Source: Pedobacter jeongneungensis
GTDB taxonomy: Bacteria > Bacteroidota > Bacteroidia > Sphingobacteriales > Sphingobacteriaceae
Assembly: GCF_000633455.1 (NCBI RefSeq)
Contig: NZ_AYMG01000013.1
Coordinates: 248,001 to 312,000 of the forward strand
Direction: 5' to 3'
Length of the DNA: 64,000 nucleotides
The first letter of the stretch is position 1; every line of letters begins with the position of its first letter. A program made the translations under genes and the position numbers. Shown one piece after another: positions 9,709 through 19,288 of this stretch. The notes under the pieces were generated by a model. It ran no database searches and was not told where the DNA came from. It was given only the letters and a program-made list of their open reading frames with translations.

Positions 9709-10305
9709 TAGGCTGTTTCTCGCTGATTAACATAGTATTAAGTCATTATCCTAATGATGTGTCTCGCCGATCATAAAAGTCGCTTTCTTACATCGTCATC
9801 GTTTGTATTATACGATGCGCACAATCACCATAAACCATAGTAGTAAGATTGCTTCATCCAATGAAAAATTGGCTTCGCAATGACGATCCATCTATACTAA
9901 TCCTCATTACTTATTTTCTTTAGTAAAAAAACCACTAAAAATCCCCTCTTAATAACCGTCTAAGCCAAATTTGTTTTCATCCTTGGTCTGTGTCCTCACA
10001 GACCAATAAATCATGTTGTTTTTGAAATTTTTTCTTTAAAAAACAGATACCAACCAATTTTTCAACTGGCTTTTTAAAATTAATTTAACAGATTTTGCTA
10101 TAACCCAAAAGCGATTTAATTCATTTTAATAATCTTATTATGAGGTATTTGAGCCATATTTATTTCGGGCTTATCGTATAAAATCGTCCCCTCAGATTTA
10201 ACAATTTAATAATCTAAAAAGTTAATACTGCTTACATCAAAAGAACATCTTTGTGCGATTTCTATTAAAACGATTTCCCAAACCAAACACTTACGATTTA
10301 TTATT
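9709..10305. other. Gene-free region upstream of susC
   Basis: No coding frame is convincing. At 9845-9890 there is a degenerate copy of the GATTGCTTC..GCAATGACGA palindromic family, with scattered related pieces from 9756. The last 200 bp are AT-rich and probably hold the susC promoter and leader: CATCTTTG at 10246-10253 resembles the Bacteroidota -7 element TAnnTTTG with one mismatch, but no clear -33 TTTG was found. The AraC domain of the preceding regulator would be expected to bind here. Confidence 0.4.
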
Positions 10306-13300
10306 ATGCAAGGACTTTATTCTATTAAATTCCGGTTACCGCAGCATCTTTTCCAGAAGATGTTATTATCTGCGTTACTGATGGTTTCGGCATTTGCCGT
10401 TTCCGCGCAGCAAACCGGCCGCACGGTAAGCGGACGTGTTACCGACGAGACCAATCAGGCCCTTACAGGTGCCACAGTAAAAGAACAGAACAGCAGCAAT
10501 GCGGTTTCTACCGACGCCAAGGGCGCTTTTAAACTGAACAATGTAAAAGGTAAAACCCTTGAGGTTTCTTTTATTGGTTACAAAACCAAACTGGTTCCTG
10601 CAAGTGGAGATGTAGTGAACGTCAGTCTCGAACCCGATGCCTCGATGATGGATGAGGTAATGGTGGTGGGCTACGGTAAACAGGCCAAGAAGGACGTTAC
10701 CGGTGCGGTTACCCAACTCGATGCGGCAAACTTCAGGCAGGGTGTTGTTACCTCTGCCGATAACCTGTTACAGGGCAAGATTGCCGGTGTAAGGGTGGTG
10801 GCCAGCAGTGGTGAGCCTGGTGGTGGTGTGGATGTAACCATCCGCGGTACTGGTTCAATCCGCAGTGGCAGTACGCCACTCTTCGTGGTTGATGGAGTGC
10901 CTTTAACCAACGACGATGTGAGCCCGGGCGGCTCCAATGTGGGTTTTGGTTCATCAAAAGCCAAAAACCCTTTAAATTTCCTGAACACCAGCGATATCGA
11001 ATCCATCTCGGTACTGAAAGATGCCTCTGCGGCAGCAATATACGGCGCCCGCGGTTCGAACGGTGTGGTAATTGTAACCACCAAAAAAGGCAAGTCGGGC
11101 CAGGGCAGTTTTACCTACGACTCTTACCTGGGCCTTTCAACTATTGCGCATAAGCTCGACCTGCTGAATGCCGACGAATACCGTGCGGCAATCAAAGACA
11201 AATCATTCGACCACGGCGGCAATACCGACTGGCAGGACGTGATTTACCGCCAGGCAAAAACTTTAAATAACTCGGTATCCTTCTCAAAGGCCACCAATAC
11301 AGGCAACTACTATGTTTCGGCAGCGCAGATGGACCAGGAGGGTATCGTGAAAAACAGTGAGTTTAAACGTACCTCGGCCAGGATTAATGCATCTGAATCT
11401 TTTCTTGACGATAAACGCCTGAAGATCGGTATCAACCTAACCGGTAGCGAAACCCGCGATGACGGTGTACCTACCAGCGACGACGGCGGATCGAACGGGC
11501 AGCTGATCATCCAGGCACTAATGTCTAACCCGACCCGTTCGGTGTACGATAACAACGGCAACTTCACTAACTTCAATGCCAACGCGCACTATAACCCGGC
11601 TTATCTGCTGGATATTTACCGCGATCGTACCCGCACTTTAAGGGTATTGGGTAATATGGATGTATCCTTCAGGATCGTAAAAGGATTAGAGTACAAGTTC
11701 AATTTAGGCCTCGACCGTTCGGTTGGCGAGCGTAATACCACCATTTTCCCCAACATAACAGATCTTAATCCAACTGGAAGATATGTACAGACCAACCTCG
11801 ATTCGAAGAGTACTTTGATGGAGCACTACCTGAACTATAACCTGCTTGCAGGTAAACACAAAATTGATGCTGTTGCTGGTTTCTCCTATCAAAAATTTGA
11901 AAGGGGAGGTACTGGTTTTAGTATGATTGGTTTAGCCAGCAAGAATACCGGTGTTCTGCCTGAGAATAATCCGGGTTATGCCGGTACACAAAATGGTGTA
12001 ACGGGTTTTGCACAGATTAACGAGTTGCAATCGTATTTCTCGAGGGTGAATTATGCCTACGACAATAAATACCTTTTTACCGCATCGGTACGTGCTGATG
12101 GTTCGACTCGTTTCGGCGAAAACAACAAATACGGTTACTTTCCTTCATTCGCGCTGGGCTGGAACATTGCCCAGGAAGATTTCCTGAAGACAATTCCTGT
12201 TGTAAACGAACTGAAACTGAGGGCAAGCTGGGGCCAAACCGGTAATCAGGAGGTACAGAACAAACTTACCAAGGCCAGTTATGCACTCTCGCCTGCTCAA
12301 GGTTACTACCTCAACAACGATCTTACATTGGTAAATGGTATCAATGTGATCAGGACACCAAATCCTGATCTGAAATGGGAGGTGGTTACGCAATATAATG
12401 TGGGACTTGACTTTGAACTTTTTAAAGGCAAACTTTACGGTACGCTTGACTATTTCAACAAAACCACAACCGATGCCATTCTCAACATTCCCGCACCGGT
12501 GCTAAGCCCTACAAATGATATCTGGGTAAACCTTGATGGAAATTATGGTGGTAAGATCGTGAACAAGGGTTTTGAATTTATGCTTGGCTCAAAACTGATC
12601 AGTAATGGTAAATTTAACTGGAGTGTTGATGTAAACGGTGCTACGCTCAACAACAAGGTAAAAGACCTTCCCATTTCGGAGATCACTTCGGGTACCATTT
12701 CGGGTCCGGGCCTTTCGGGCGTAACAGCCAATATCTATAGGAATGGCTATGCCGCCGGCTCTTTCTACATGTGGGAGCATATTGGCTTCGATAGCAAAGG
12801 CAACAATATCTTTAGAGACGTGAACGGCGATGGGGTGATCGACAACAATGATAAGGTGGTTTTTCAAGGCGCCATTCCTACTTTTACCTACGGACTGAAC
12901 AGCCAGATGACCTATGGGAACTTCGACTTCTCATTCTCGATTATCGGGCAAAAGGGTGGTTATCTCGTGAATAACACAGGGCTGAACGCACTGAACATCA
13001 ATAATCTTGCATCAGACAGGAACGTGTCAAAACATTATTTCGACATGGGCGCCAATCCGGCCAACCCGCCACAACTGTCGTCGCTGTACCTGGAGAAATC
13101 CGATTTCATCAGACTGAACTCGGTACGCCTGGGTTATAACATCAAAGTGAAACAGCTGAGCTGGTTACAGGGGCTGGGCCTTTATGTTACCGGACAGAAC
13201 CTGTTCACCATTACCAATTACAGCGGTTACGATCCATTGATCAACAGCCCGAAGGCAGTGAATGGTAACCAGTCGATTGGTATCGATTATACCAGTTACC

Positions 13301-13344
13301 CAACAGCACGTACAATTATCTTTGGTGCCACCTTAAAATTATAA
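10306..13344 (+). CDS. SusC/RagA-family TonB-dependent outer-membrane glycan transporter
   Basis: Outer-membrane beta-barrel of 1012 residues that imports oligosaccharides with its SusD lid using TonB energy. Residues 1-34 are a signal peptide (ending AFAVSAQQ); about 40-118 is a carboxypeptidase-regulatory-like beta-sandwich (VSGRVTDETNQALTGATV); the TonB-box-like DEVMVVGYG is followed by the plug (TSADNLLQGKIAGVRV, IYGARGSNGVV) and the barrel, ending ARTIIFGATLKL with the usual aromatic-rich last strand. There is no N-terminal STN domain, which fits control by the adjacent HTCS rather than by an ECF sigma factor. The SusD gene starts 4 bp after the stop codon, so the two are one transcript. 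Confidence 0.95.
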   Translation: MQGLYSIKFRLPQHLFQKMLLSALLMVSAFAVSAQQTGRTVSGRVTDETNQALTGATVKEQNSSNAVSTDAKGAFKLNNVKGKTLEVSFIGYKTKLVPASGDVVNVSLEPDASMMDEVMVVGYGKQAKKDVTGAVTQLDAANFRQGVVTSADNLLQGKIAGVRVVASSGEPGGGVDVTIRGTGSIRSGSTPLFVVDGVPLTNDDVSPGGSNVGFGSSKAKNPLNFLNTSDIESISVLKDASAAAIYGARGSNGVVIVTTKKGKSGQGSFTYDSYLGLSTIAHKLDLLNADEYRAAIKDKSFDHGGNTDWQDVIYRQAKTLNNSVSFSKATNTGNYYVSAAQMDQEGIVKNSEFKRTSARINASESFLDDKRLKIGINLTGSETRDDGVPTSDDGGSNGQLIIQALMSNPTRSVYDNNGNFTNFNANAHYNPAYLLDIYRDRTRTLRVLGNMDVSFRIVKGLEYKFNLGLDRSVGERNTTIFPNITDLNPTGRYVQTNLDSKSTLMEHYLNYNLLAGKHKIDAVAGFSYQKFERGGTGFSMIGLASKNTGVLPENNPGYAGTQNGVTGFAQINELQSYFSRVNYAYDNKYLFTASVRADGSTRFGENNKYGYFPSFALGWNIAQEDFLKTIPVVNELKLRASWGQTGNQEVQNKLTKASYALSPAQGYYLNNDLTLVNGINVIRTPNPDLKWEVVTQYNVGLDFELFKGKLYGTLDYFNKTTTDAILNIPAPVLSPTNDIWVNLDGNYGGKIVNKGFEFMLGSKLISNGKFNWSVDVNGATLNNKVKDLPISEITSGTISGPGLSGVTANIYRNGYAAGSFYMWEHIGFDSKGNNIFRDVNGDGVIDNNDKVVFQGAIPTFTYGLNSQMTYGNFDFSFSIIGQKGGYLVNNTGLNALNINNLASDRNVSKHYFDMGANPANPPQLSSLYLEKSDFIRLNSVRLGYNIKVKQLSWLQGLGLYVTGQNLFTITNYSGYDPLINSPKAVNGNQSIGIDYTSYPTARTIIFGATLKL

Positions 13345-13348
13345 CAAA

Positions 13349-15109
13349 ATGAAAAGCTATTACATATTCAATATAAAAAACATTATGCTGCTTGCTACTG
13401 CGCTCGTTTTTACTGGCTGTACCAAGCTCGACGAAAAAGTGCTTGATGAAGTACTGGGCAGTAGTGCTTCCAACCCTGCAGGCGCACTAACAGCGGCATA
13501 TAGCCGTTTGGGAGAAGGTACCTTTGTAGATCATGGTGCAGTTTTTTCATTACAGGAATATACTACCGACGAGGCTATTTTGCCCACACGCGGGAGTGAT
13601 TGGGGTGACGGGGGCAAATGGCGCTCGATGCACGAGTTTACCTGGGCGCCCAATAATCCAATCGTTACCGATAACTGGAACATGTTAACTAACGGGATCA
13701 CCAGATCATTAACAGCGATCAAGGAGGTAACCAATAGCAGTATCCCGCAAAAGACGCTTTACCTTGCCGAGGCAAAAGGTTTATTGGCCTTTTATACCTA
13801 TACCACACTCGATCTTTTCGGGCAGGCGCCTTACCGCGACCCGATGGATGAGAAAGCTCCATTGGAGATGAAACAGGGTGCCACGGCGATTGATGAACTC
13901 ATTCTGCAGGTAGAAGCCCTGATTCCCAATCTTGCCCCTCTTGGTGAGCAATCTACCCATAACGGCAGGTTTACCAAAGAGGCTGCCTACGGTTTGTTGG
14001 CAAACATGTACCTTAACCGTGCGGTTTTTAAAGACCGTTATGCGGCAAGTTTCAACTTCAACGAAAAATCAGTAAATACGGCCGAAACGGATATGGATAA
14101 GGTGATCAGTTATACCTCGTTATTAATCAACTCGGGTAAATTCAGCTTGCTGAGCAACTATTTCGACAACTTTGCGATCAAGAACTCTGGCGGCAAGGAG
14201 CTGATTTTTGTGGTGGTACAGAAGATCGATTACCTGCGTAATGGCTCGAACTCCTTCGCTTATGTTTGCGTGGAGCGTAATCAAAAACCTTCGCCGGCCA
14301 ACAGGGGTACCAATGCCGCCTGTATCAGTCCGCAGTTTTATGCCAGCTGGGACGGCAACCACGACGACCCTAGGTTTACACAGAAATACCAGTATGCCGA
14401 CGGTACCTGGTTCACCAACGATGGCCCGGGAAGTGTACCGGCCACCGATATCGTGCCGAAGAGCAACAACCTGCCCTGGTTCCACTTCAACAGAGGGATT
14501 ATGGTGGGCCAACAATATGGGCCAAAGCTAACCACTGGAGGTGGTTTTGAAATGACTGCCGATGGCAGGATCAAGGTTTCGGAACTGGTAATGGAGAAAA
14601 GCACTTCTACAAAGATGGATTTTACACCAGAACTTAACTTCTCTAATCCAACACAGGCGGTGTTTGCACAGAACGAGATCAACCGCGGTGCACGCTGTTT
14701 TAAATACGAGTTCGACCCCGAGCTGGATAACGGAACAAGCAATGTAGATATTCCGCTGATCCGTTTGGGTGCCATTTACACCATGCGTGCCGAGGCCTAT
14801 TTTCGCAAGGGGATGGTAGCAGAGGCAATGGCCGATATTAACATGTTACGTACTTCAAGAAAACGTGAAGCTTATTACGGCAGCACTGCTGGTACACCGA
14901 TCACCTCGCTCAACGAGGCCACATTATATAAGGAAATTGCTTATGAAACGTATTGGGAACTGTTAAGACGCCCGCAAATGATCCGTTTCGGGAAATATGA
15001 ACTGCCTTTTAGTGCCAAACCGACCACTCAACCCTTCAGGAGGATTTTTCCGATCCCGCAGGCAACGCTTGATGTAACCAAATCAATTAAGCAGAACCAG
15101 GGGTATTAA
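13349..15109 (+). CDS. SusD/RagB-family surface glycan-binding lipoprotein
   Basis: Surface lipoprotein of 586 residues that caps the SusC barrel and binds the substrate glycan. The lipobox FTGC places the lipidated cysteine at residue 24, followed by TKLDEK. The N-terminal SusD-like helical region (GALTAAYSRLGEG, TEAKGLLAFYTY-like TPR helices) and the C-terminal RagB domain (IRLGAIYTMRAEAYFRKG, ETYWELLRRPQMIRFGKYE, RIFPIPQATL) are clear. Translation is probably coupled to the upstream susC. It closes the polysaccharide locus; a strong terminator lies 51 bp past its stop. Confidence 0.95.
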   Translation: MKSYYIFNIKNIMLLATALVFTGCTKLDEKVLDEVLGSSASNPAGALTAAYSRLGEGTFVDHGAVFSLQEYTTDEAILPTRGSDWGDGGKWRSMHEFTWAPNNPIVTDNWNMLTNGITRSLTAIKEVTNSSIPQKTLYLAEAKGLLAFYTYTTLDLFGQAPYRDPMDEKAPLEMKQGATAIDELILQVEALIPNLAPLGEQSTHNGRFTKEAAYGLLANMYLNRAVFKDRYAASFNFNEKSVNTAETDMDKVISYTSLLINSGKFSLLSNYFDNFAIKNSGGKELIFVVVQKIDYLRNGSNSFAYVCVERNQKPSPANRGTNAACISPQFYASWDGNHDDPRFTQKYQYADGTWFTNDGPGSVPATDIVPKSNNLPWFHFNRGIMVGQQYGPKLTTGGGFEMTADGRIKVSELVMEKSTSTKMDFTPELNFSNPTQAVFAQNEINRGARCFKYEFDPELDNGTSNVDIPLIRLGAIYTMRAEAYFRKGMVAEAMADINMLRTSRKREAYYGSTAGTPITSLNEATLYKEIAYETYWELLRRPQMIRFGKYELPFSAKPTTQPFRRIFPIPQATLDVTKSIKQNQGY

Positions 15110-15160
15110 TAAGGTTAAGTCTTTTTGACCAATCCTTAAATAAGGAAACATTTAATTTTA

Positions 15161-15200
15161 AACAGTAGTAAGCATCAGCTTGCTACTGTTTTTTGTTTTT
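15161..15200 (+). terminator. Rho-independent terminator after susCD
   Basis: AACAGTAGTAAGC, loop ATCA, then GCTTGCTACTGTT form a 13-bp stem with a single wobble, followed by TTTTGTTTTT. It ends the susCD transcript. The minus-strand gene at 15219 ends into the same hairpin, so it may serve both. Confidence 0.85.
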
Positions 15201-15218
15201 GTAGTATGAATTAATGTT

Positions 15219-15446
15219 TTACTGTTGCATACCAGATAGGTTCATCTCCTTTCTTTTAAACATTTGTTGGACATCAGAAGCAACCAGGCCATCAGACCCG
15301 AGAATAATCTGGAAATTTACCAGATCCCCGGCGTTGATATCACTTTGTATAAGCTCAAGATCAAAAAAAATGTCCTGCCCATTTTCATCTTCGATAAAAC
15401 CTTTTCCTAAAAACGGATCAATATGTGTAATAACACCTTTTCTCAT
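15219..15446 (-). CDS. Small cold-shock-domain protein
   Basis: 75-residue protein that reads as one cold-shock (OB-fold) domain over residues 3-60, so it probably binds single-stranded RNA or DNA as a chaperone. The RNP-like segments are GKGFIEDENG and DIFFD, followed by AGDLVNFQI and GLVASDV. Compared with CspA the lead aromatic Trp is replaced (KGVITHIDPF), so it is a divergent member; a tail of about 15 residues (FKRKEMNLSGMQQ) is extra. It is convergent with susD and shares its terminator region. An overlapping plus-strand frame at 15214-15468 has no family features and is a shadow. Confidence 0.75.
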   Translation of the reverse strand: MRKGVITHIDPFLGKGFIEDENGQDIFFDLELIQSDINAGDLVNFQIILGSDGLVASDVQQMFKRKEMNLSGMQQ

Positions 15447-15652
15447 AACTAACTTGTTTGATAAGTAAACACGATAAATGTTAATGTGAATATAACAAGT
15501 TTGTTACATTTGTACAAAGGTTTATTCTGTTTTAAATTTTCTTCATGATTAATTCATGTTCCGTGGCAGAATGTAGTAAAAAGCATATACAAGAATTAGA
15601 ATTCTTTAATCTATCAAAGATATTCTTTTGCAGTGAGCGCGTTAATCACCCA

Positions 15653-16375
15653 CTATTTTATCGCACCAAACGCTGCGAAATATGAATTTTTATGCAGAAT
15701 CTCCGTAACCTTAAATCCTACTTTTTGCAACAGCGCCAACTGGTAATTTAAAGAACGTGGTGTATCCTCGTATGCAATATAATCGAATACCTTTTGTTTA
15801 TATTCAGGGCCGCCAAGTGTTTCCAAATAAGCACCATAGTGATCCTGAAAAAGCTGGTCAATCAAAGGCGAATCATGTGCTATCAGGTCCGAAATCCAGA
15901 TGCTGCCCCCAGGTTTTAAAGCCTTATAAACTTTTGTAAATACGAGTTCCCAATCTGCATCTGTACGTAAATGATGAAAAGTTGCAGCCGCAAATATAAT
16001 ATCGAAATGATTATCCGTTAGCTCCAGGTTGCGCATATCATCCTGTATAATCGTTATTTCTCCGTTGGTTTGTGTCGAAACGCGTTTTTTTGCACGTTCA
16101 AGCATCGGCAAGCTAAGATCATTTAATGTGCAGTTAAGGTCTGGAATTTTGCTCAACATTTTTAAGGTGTAATTGCCTGCTCCACAACCAATATCTAACA
16201 GTTCTTTGGCGTTTGGGTTAATGTATTTTGCTGCAGCGGTGCAAAGCTCCATGGCTAGGGGTGCATCAATAGTGGTCTGCTGACCGCTTTCGAGGTTTGA
16301 AAAACGTTCTACATCATGATCAAACCTGGCTTTAATTTCTTCATTTGTTGCTTTCTGCGAATAATCTGTATCCAT
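15653..16375 (-). CDS. Class I SAM-dependent methyltransferase
   Basis: 240 residues with a Rossmann-type methyltransferase core: motif I is LLDIGCGAGNYT with D61, followed by the acidic strand-2 end, DDMRNLEL, FDIIFAAATFHHL and LKPGGSIWISDL. The substrate is not evident; the fold class is shared by small-molecule and ubiquinone-type methyltransferases. It is divergent from a LysR regulator 91 bp away, the classical arrangement of a LysR gene and its target, so it is likely controlled by that regulator. Confidence 0.85.
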   Translation of the reverse strand: MDTDYSQKATNEEIKARFDHDVERFSNLESGQQTTIDAPLAMELCTAAAKYINPNAKELLDIGCGAGNYTLKMLSKIPDLNCTLNDLSLPMLERAKKRVSTQTNGEITIIQDDMRNLELTDNHFDIIFAAATFHHLRTDADWELVFTKVYKALKPGGSIWISDLIAHDSPLIDQLFQDHYGAYLETLGGPEYKQKVFDYIAYEDTPRSLNYQLALLQKVGFKVTEILHKNSYFAAFGAIK

Positions 16376-16423
16376 ATTTTATTTTTTTTGATAAAGTTAA
16401 GCTTGTTGATCATATTTGTAAAA

Positions 16424-16459
16424 TATCAATTTTTGCATATATTGATACTTATTAAGTAT
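16424..16459. promoter_or_regulatory. Two inverted repeats in the methyltransferase-lysR divergent region (candidate operator)
   Basis: TATCAAT, 10 bp, ATTGATA at 16424-16447 is a perfect 7-bp inverted repeat, overlapped by ATACTTATTAAGTAT at 16445-16459, a second perfect dyad. Both lie between divergent genes and just before the lysR start at 16467, where LysR proteins usually bind (T-N11-A type sites). Binding is inferred. Confidence 0.5.
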
Positions 16460-16466
16460 TATAATT

Positions 16467-17315
16467 ATGGAACTCAGACATCTCTTATATTTTAAAACCG
16501 TAGCAGAAGAGCTTCATTTTACCAAAGCGGCAAGCAAACTTTTTATTTCACAACCACCTTTAAGCCGGCAGATTAAAGAACTCGAAGAAGAACTTCAGGT
16601 ACAGTTATTTCAACGCAGTAACAAACAGGTAACCTTAACCGATGCCGGGAAATACTTTAAGGCTGAGGTGGATGCCTTATTTGCCAAACTCGAAGAAAGC
16701 AAAGAAGTGCTGCGTAAAATACATGATGGGGTAAGCGGCGAATTAAAAATCGGTTACATCAGTTCTGTTTATCAATCGCACCTTGCCGAAATTTTAAAGT
16801 CAATGCAAAAAGAATTCCCTTATCTAAAAACCAGTTTGTTCGAGGTACCCACACTTACGCAGATCAAAGAACTGGAGGAGGGGAGACTTGATGTTGGCAT
16901 TTTACGGGCACCCGTACTATCCGAAAAATTAAAAGTAGAATCTTTGTTTTTTGATCCCTTTGTGGTGGTGATTCCTTATACAGATCAGCAGTTTTCGAAA
17001 GAAGCATTTGCCAATTTTTTAAAAAAGAGTCCATTTATCTTTTTTAATAAGGATTTTGCTCCGCAGTACAATCAAAAACTGATCGAAATTTGCCAAAGAA
17101 TGGGTTTTACACCTGATATTACCCATGAAGCCAATAATGTGCATTCGATATTACAACTGGTAGAAGCAGGACTGGGCGTATCGATCTTACCTTCATCGTT
17201 AAAAGAGCAATATGCACAATTGAAAGTATCTTTTATCACACTTAATGATATTCCTGTGAATACAGAAGTGGTGCTGGCTTATAAAGAATCCAATAAAAAT
17301 CCTGCGTTAGAGTGA
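16467..17315 (+). CDS. LysR-family transcriptional regulator
   Basis: 282 residues. The N-terminal winged helix-turn-helix covers residues 1-60 (MELRHLLYFKTVAEELHFTK, then QPPLSRQIKELE) and is followed by a periplasmic-binding-protein-like effector domain from about residue 90 (GELKIGYISS, LDVGILRAP, VEAGLGVSILP). The protein is a little shorter than the usual 290-310 but complete. It probably regulates the divergent methyltransferase and itself through the dyads between them. The effector is unknown. Confidence 0.92.
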   Translation: MELRHLLYFKTVAEELHFTKAASKLFISQPPLSRQIKELEEELQVQLFQRSNKQVTLTDAGKYFKAEVDALFAKLEESKEVLRKIHDGVSGELKIGYISSVYQSHLAEILKSMQKEFPYLKTSLFEVPTLTQIKELEEGRLDVGILRAPVLSEKLKVESLFFDPFVVVIPYTDQQFSKEAFANFLKKSPFIFFNKDFAPQYNQKLIEICQRMGFTPDITHEANNVHSILQLVEAGLGVSILPSSLKEQYAQLKVSFITLNDIPVNTEVVLAYKESNKNPALE

Positions 17316-17379
17316 TTTATCGGGCATTATAGGGAAAACAGGTTTTAGATTGATCCATGATAACCAATTTACTAGAAAG

Positions 17380-17536
17380 GTCGTCATCCGATAGCTATCG
17401 GATCTCGCGTAGGCGGGAATCTTAAAACTATTGTATTAAGATTATTCACAAGTTTTCATTATTTCAAAGGTATTCATGAAGATTGCATAGTTCCCAATCA
17501 ACCTGGGAGCTATCGGGTTGGGAATGACGATTTCCC
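17380..17536 (+). repeat. Dispersed repeat family R3, complete two-part copy
   Basis: Part 1 (17380-17425) reads GTCGTCATCCGATAGCTAT then CGGATCTCGCGTAGGCGGGAATCTT; part 2 (17491-17536) holds TTCCCAATCAACC, GGGAGCTATCGGGTTGGGAA and TGACGA. The same two parts in the same order occur at 52093-52206. Nothing coding lies in this 272-bp gap between the lysR gene and 17588. Confidence 0.65.
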
Positions 17537-17587
17537 GTGATTATATGACTTGATTCACAAATCCTAATCCCTTAATTTAGCGCTTCC

Positions 17588-17875
17588 ATGAAAAATATAA
17601 TAGAATTTAGAGCATCCCTCAGTTCATCACATCCTGACGCCAATCTTTCGGTTCAATTGAAAGCACTTTGGTATGATGGCAAAGGAGATTGGCACAAAGC
17701 CCATCAACAGGTCGACCATTTAAACGACCGTGCCTCTGCGCAAGTTCATGCATACCTTCACCGCAAAGAAGGCGATCTCTGGAACGCTGGCTACTGGTAT
17801 AACAGGGCAGAAGAGCAAATGCCAAGTTTCACGCTCGAAGAGGAGTGGGAAAAGCTGGTATTAAAGTTCTTATAG
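17588..17875 (+). CDS. Conserved hypothetical protein, 95 residues, TPR-like
   Basis: Small soluble protein with no signal or membrane segment. The pattern ALWYDGKGDWHKAHQ and, later, VHAYLHRKEGDLWNAGYWYN suggests one and a half helical-hairpin (TPR-like) units rich in Trp, Tyr and His. This pattern occurs in a family of uncharacterised bacterial proteins of about 90-100 residues, which I recall but cannot name. It stands alone between the R3 repeat and a bestrophin-like gene. The function is not known. Confidence 0.7.
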   Translation: MKNIIEFRASLSSSHPDANLSVQLKALWYDGKGDWHKAHQQVDHLNDRASAQVHAYLHRKEGDLWNAGYWYNRAEEQMPSFTLEEEWEKLVLKFL

Positions 17876-18199
17876 TTCAAAATATTCTTTTCTTACTCCA
17901 TTTGCTTTCCACTATAAAGCTTTTTACTTAACATGAAGTCTGGGCATTAAATTTTCTGAAAGATTTCTTCATTCATCTTTAAGTGTTTTTACTATAGCAC
18001 AAATGATCTTTATGGAGCGATTTACAGCATTTATAGCACATTTATGCCTGCTTAACTATTCTCTATTTCGATAAAATACGATTAACCTATTTTTAGTACT
18101 GCAAATATTCGGATAAAAATGAATGCGGATTCCCGGCCTGCAAAAAGCTTTGGATACGTTTCTTACTAGTTTGAATAAATACAAAGAAGCGGATAGGTT
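17876..18199. other. Gene-free stretch before the bestrophin-like gene
   Basis: AT-rich, with no repeat, hairpin or convincing frame found on either strand. The promoter for the gene at 18200 is presumably here but no full -33/-7 pair was recognised. Confidence 0.4.
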
Positions 18200-19237
18200 A
18201 TGTATATTAATAAAAATTTTAATTTCCGGGGATTGATGGAATTCGCCGGCCGACACCTGATTTGGCTGGCTTTATGGTCGGGTATTGCCGTATTTATGTA
18301 TAAATACCTGCATATAAAATGGGTCGCTATTCCATTATCATCAGTAGCCATTGTAGGTACTGCTGTTGCTTTTTATATTGGTTTCAAGAATAACCAGGCT
18401 TACGACCGGCTTTGGGAAGCGCGTAAAATATGGGGTTCTATAGTAAATGGCAGCAGGGCATGGGGAGCAAACCTGCGGGCTTATGTTGGCAACCAGTTTC
18501 GTAAGGAGGCGTTATCGGAGCCGGAAATAAACGATATCGTAAAAACGCTTGTGTACCGTCACATCGCCTGGCTTTACGAATTACGTAGTGAGCTTTTGGC
18601 ACCAACTTCGTGGGAACATATTAACCAGAGTGTGCAAATCGCCAAGCTTACCAGGCGGCGGATACAGAATCATGGTATTGGCTTATTGGAGGGAGAGTAT
18701 GATGAAAACCAGTTAAGCATACACCTGCAGGCCGGAGAGTACGACGATTTGATTAAATGTACCAACATAGCCACGCAGATTATAGATAGACAATCTCAAC
18801 AGCTGAAACAGTTAAGAGCGCAGGATCTGATTGACGATTTTCGCCAAATAGAGCTGCAAAAAATCCTGAACGATTTTTTTGAGCAGCAGGGTAAGGCCGA
18901 GCGCATTAAAAAATTTCCATTGCCCCGTCAGTACGGGAGTGCTAGTTTGCTGTTTCTATCCATTTTTATTTTTCTGCTGCCCTTTGGTCTGGTAGCAGAG
19001 TTTGATAGGCTGGGTGCCTATGGAACCTGGCTGGCTGTACCGGTAATTACCCTTATTGGCTGGCTCTTTGTGATGATGGAGCTGGTTGGTGATTATTCCG
19101 AAAACCCTTTTGAAGGACTCCCAAATGATATTCCCATGCTTTCATTGTGCCGTACCATCGAAATTGATCTCAAAGAAATGATTAAAGATCAGGATATACC
19201 ATTGCCTATTAAGCCCAAAAAGGGCGTGTTGATGTAA
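18200..19237 (+). CDS. Bestrophin-like (RFP-TM/UPF0187) membrane channel protein
   Basis: 345 residues. The N-terminal half has membrane spans (LIWLALWSGIAVFMYKYL, then PLSSVAIVGTAVAFYIGF) followed by the family signature NNQAYDRLWEARKIWGSIVN; a second pair of spans lies at about 250-295, and NPFEGLPNDIPM with CRTIEIDL near the end is the bestrophin acidic cluster region. Prokaryotic homologues form pentameric ion channels; some conduct cations rather than chloride. It stands alone and is convergent with the TlpA gene, from which it is separated by a perfect hairpin. Confidence 0.85.
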   Translation: MYINKNFNFRGLMEFAGRHLIWLALWSGIAVFMYKYLHIKWVAIPLSSVAIVGTAVAFYIGFKNNQAYDRLWEARKIWGSIVNGSRAWGANLRAYVGNQFRKEALSEPEINDIVKTLVYRHIAWLYELRSELLAPTSWEHINQSVQIAKLTRRRIQNHGIGLLEGEYDENQLSIHLQAGEYDDLIKCTNIATQIIDRQSQQLKQLRAQDLIDDFRQIELQKILNDFFEQQGKAERIKKFPLPRQYGSASLLFLSIFIFLLPFGLVAEFDRLGAYGTWLAVPVITLIGWLFVMMELVGDYSENPFEGLPNDIPMLSLCRTIEIDLKEMIKDQDIPLPIKPKKGVLM

Positions 19238-19288
19238 AGGTCGATTTTGCTTAAAGGAATCAGTATGCTCGGTCTCATTAAAACAAAA

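Noticed and set aside
15214..15468. Plus-strand gene over the cold-shock protein
   Set aside because: The minus-strand frame has clear cold-shock motifs; this is its shadow.
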